From contig NZ_JABEPR010000002.1 in NCBI RefSeq assembly GCF_013044515.1, positions 248,001 through 312,000 on the forward strand: DNA of 64,000 nt. Reading direction: 5' to 3'. The number at the start of each line of letters is the position of its first letter. The stretch's first letter is position 1. Below are positions 63,969 through 64,000 of the stretch, in pieces. The position numbers and the translations under genes are program-made. Under the pieces are notes generated by a model. The model made no database searches. It saw nothing but the letters and a program-made list of their open reading frames with translations, and was not told the origin of the DNA. This DNA comes from Sphingomonas sp. ID1715 (GTDB lineage Bacteria; Pseudomonadota; Alphaproteobacteria; Sphingomonadales; Sphingomonadaceae).

Positions 63969-64000
63969 ATGATCATCGTCCTCCCCGCCCTCGCCCGTCC

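Noticed and set aside
1-64000. CRISPR arrays and rRNA genes
   Set aside because: No regularly spaced direct repeats and no rRNA-like sequence were seen; only one tRNA was found.

Overview
The window is GC-rich (mostly mid-60s % by eye) and reads as chromosomal DNA of an alphaproteobacterium, most likely a sphingomonad. The evidence is three TonB-dependent receptors beside sugar-catabolic genes, a conserved ComF / glutaredoxin / carbon-nitrogen hydrolase / DUF1178 run, tandem Flp pilins, and REP-like palindromes whose in-frame translation (VERSRDT...STSLEANG) is familiar from sphingomonad genomes. This assignment is an inference from gene content; no rRNA is present.

Layout. (1) 1-6.5 kb: the end of a carboxymuconolactone-decarboxylase-family gene, an MFS transporter, a secreted cupin protein, then an operon of 3-hydroxybutyrate dehydrogenase, type II NADH dehydrogenase and a patatin-like lipase, followed by a convergent alpha/beta hydrolase. 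(2) 6.5-18.5 kb: a glycoside locus with a GH36 alpha-galactosidase-like enzyme, a Gfo/Idh/MocA oxidoreductase, an MDR dehydrogenase, an MFS transporter and a MOFRL glycerate kinase on the minus strand. A LysR regulator lies next to them, divergent from a TonB receptor that is followed by a GH63-like mannosyl/glucosylglycerate-hydrolase homologue and a PhyH dioxygenase. Hydrolase plus glycerate kinase suggests use of a glycosyl-glycerate. (3) About 18.5-47.65 kb: a ~29 kb mobile defence island ending in a tRNA-Arg(CCU) gene. It holds a HigBA-type toxin-antitoxin pair, a small membrane protein, a four-gene minus-strand operon, a small DUF1508 gene, a small HTH gene, a type I restriction-modification operon with a frameshifted hsdS and an extra half-size S gene, a metallopeptidase, unknown genes, a MobA/MobL relaxase module with repeated 15-17 bp motifs, two Xre/MbcA-type antitoxin-domain genes, and a large serine recombinase whose 3' end runs into the tRNA gene. 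(4) 47.65-54.5 kb: backbone with a TonB-receptor-like protein carrying a Gly/Arg-rich insert, the housekeeping run, a methyltransferase, a MutT Nudix enzyme and two short Flp pilin genes. (5) 54.5-63.9 kb: a second catabolic locus with a LacI regulator, a TonB receptor / PhyH / MFS operon, and a divergent pair of Gfo/Idh/MocA versus aldo-keto reductase plus LLM monooxygenase. Two LacI-type operator-like palindromes sit at the TonB-receptor promoter and at the divergent promoter, tying these transcription units into one probable regulon.

The best candidate for an undescribed system is the operon at 20.4-30.4 kb. In transcription order it encodes a UvrD-type helicase fused to a Cys-rich PD-(D/E)XK nuclease, a sacsin/HSP90-type GHKL ATPase fused to a DUF3883 nuclease-like domain, a 515-residue protein of unknown function, and a two-HKD phospholipase-D-like protein. 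The four are tightly coupled and sit directly beside a type I restriction system. I do not recognise the combination as a named anti-phage system.
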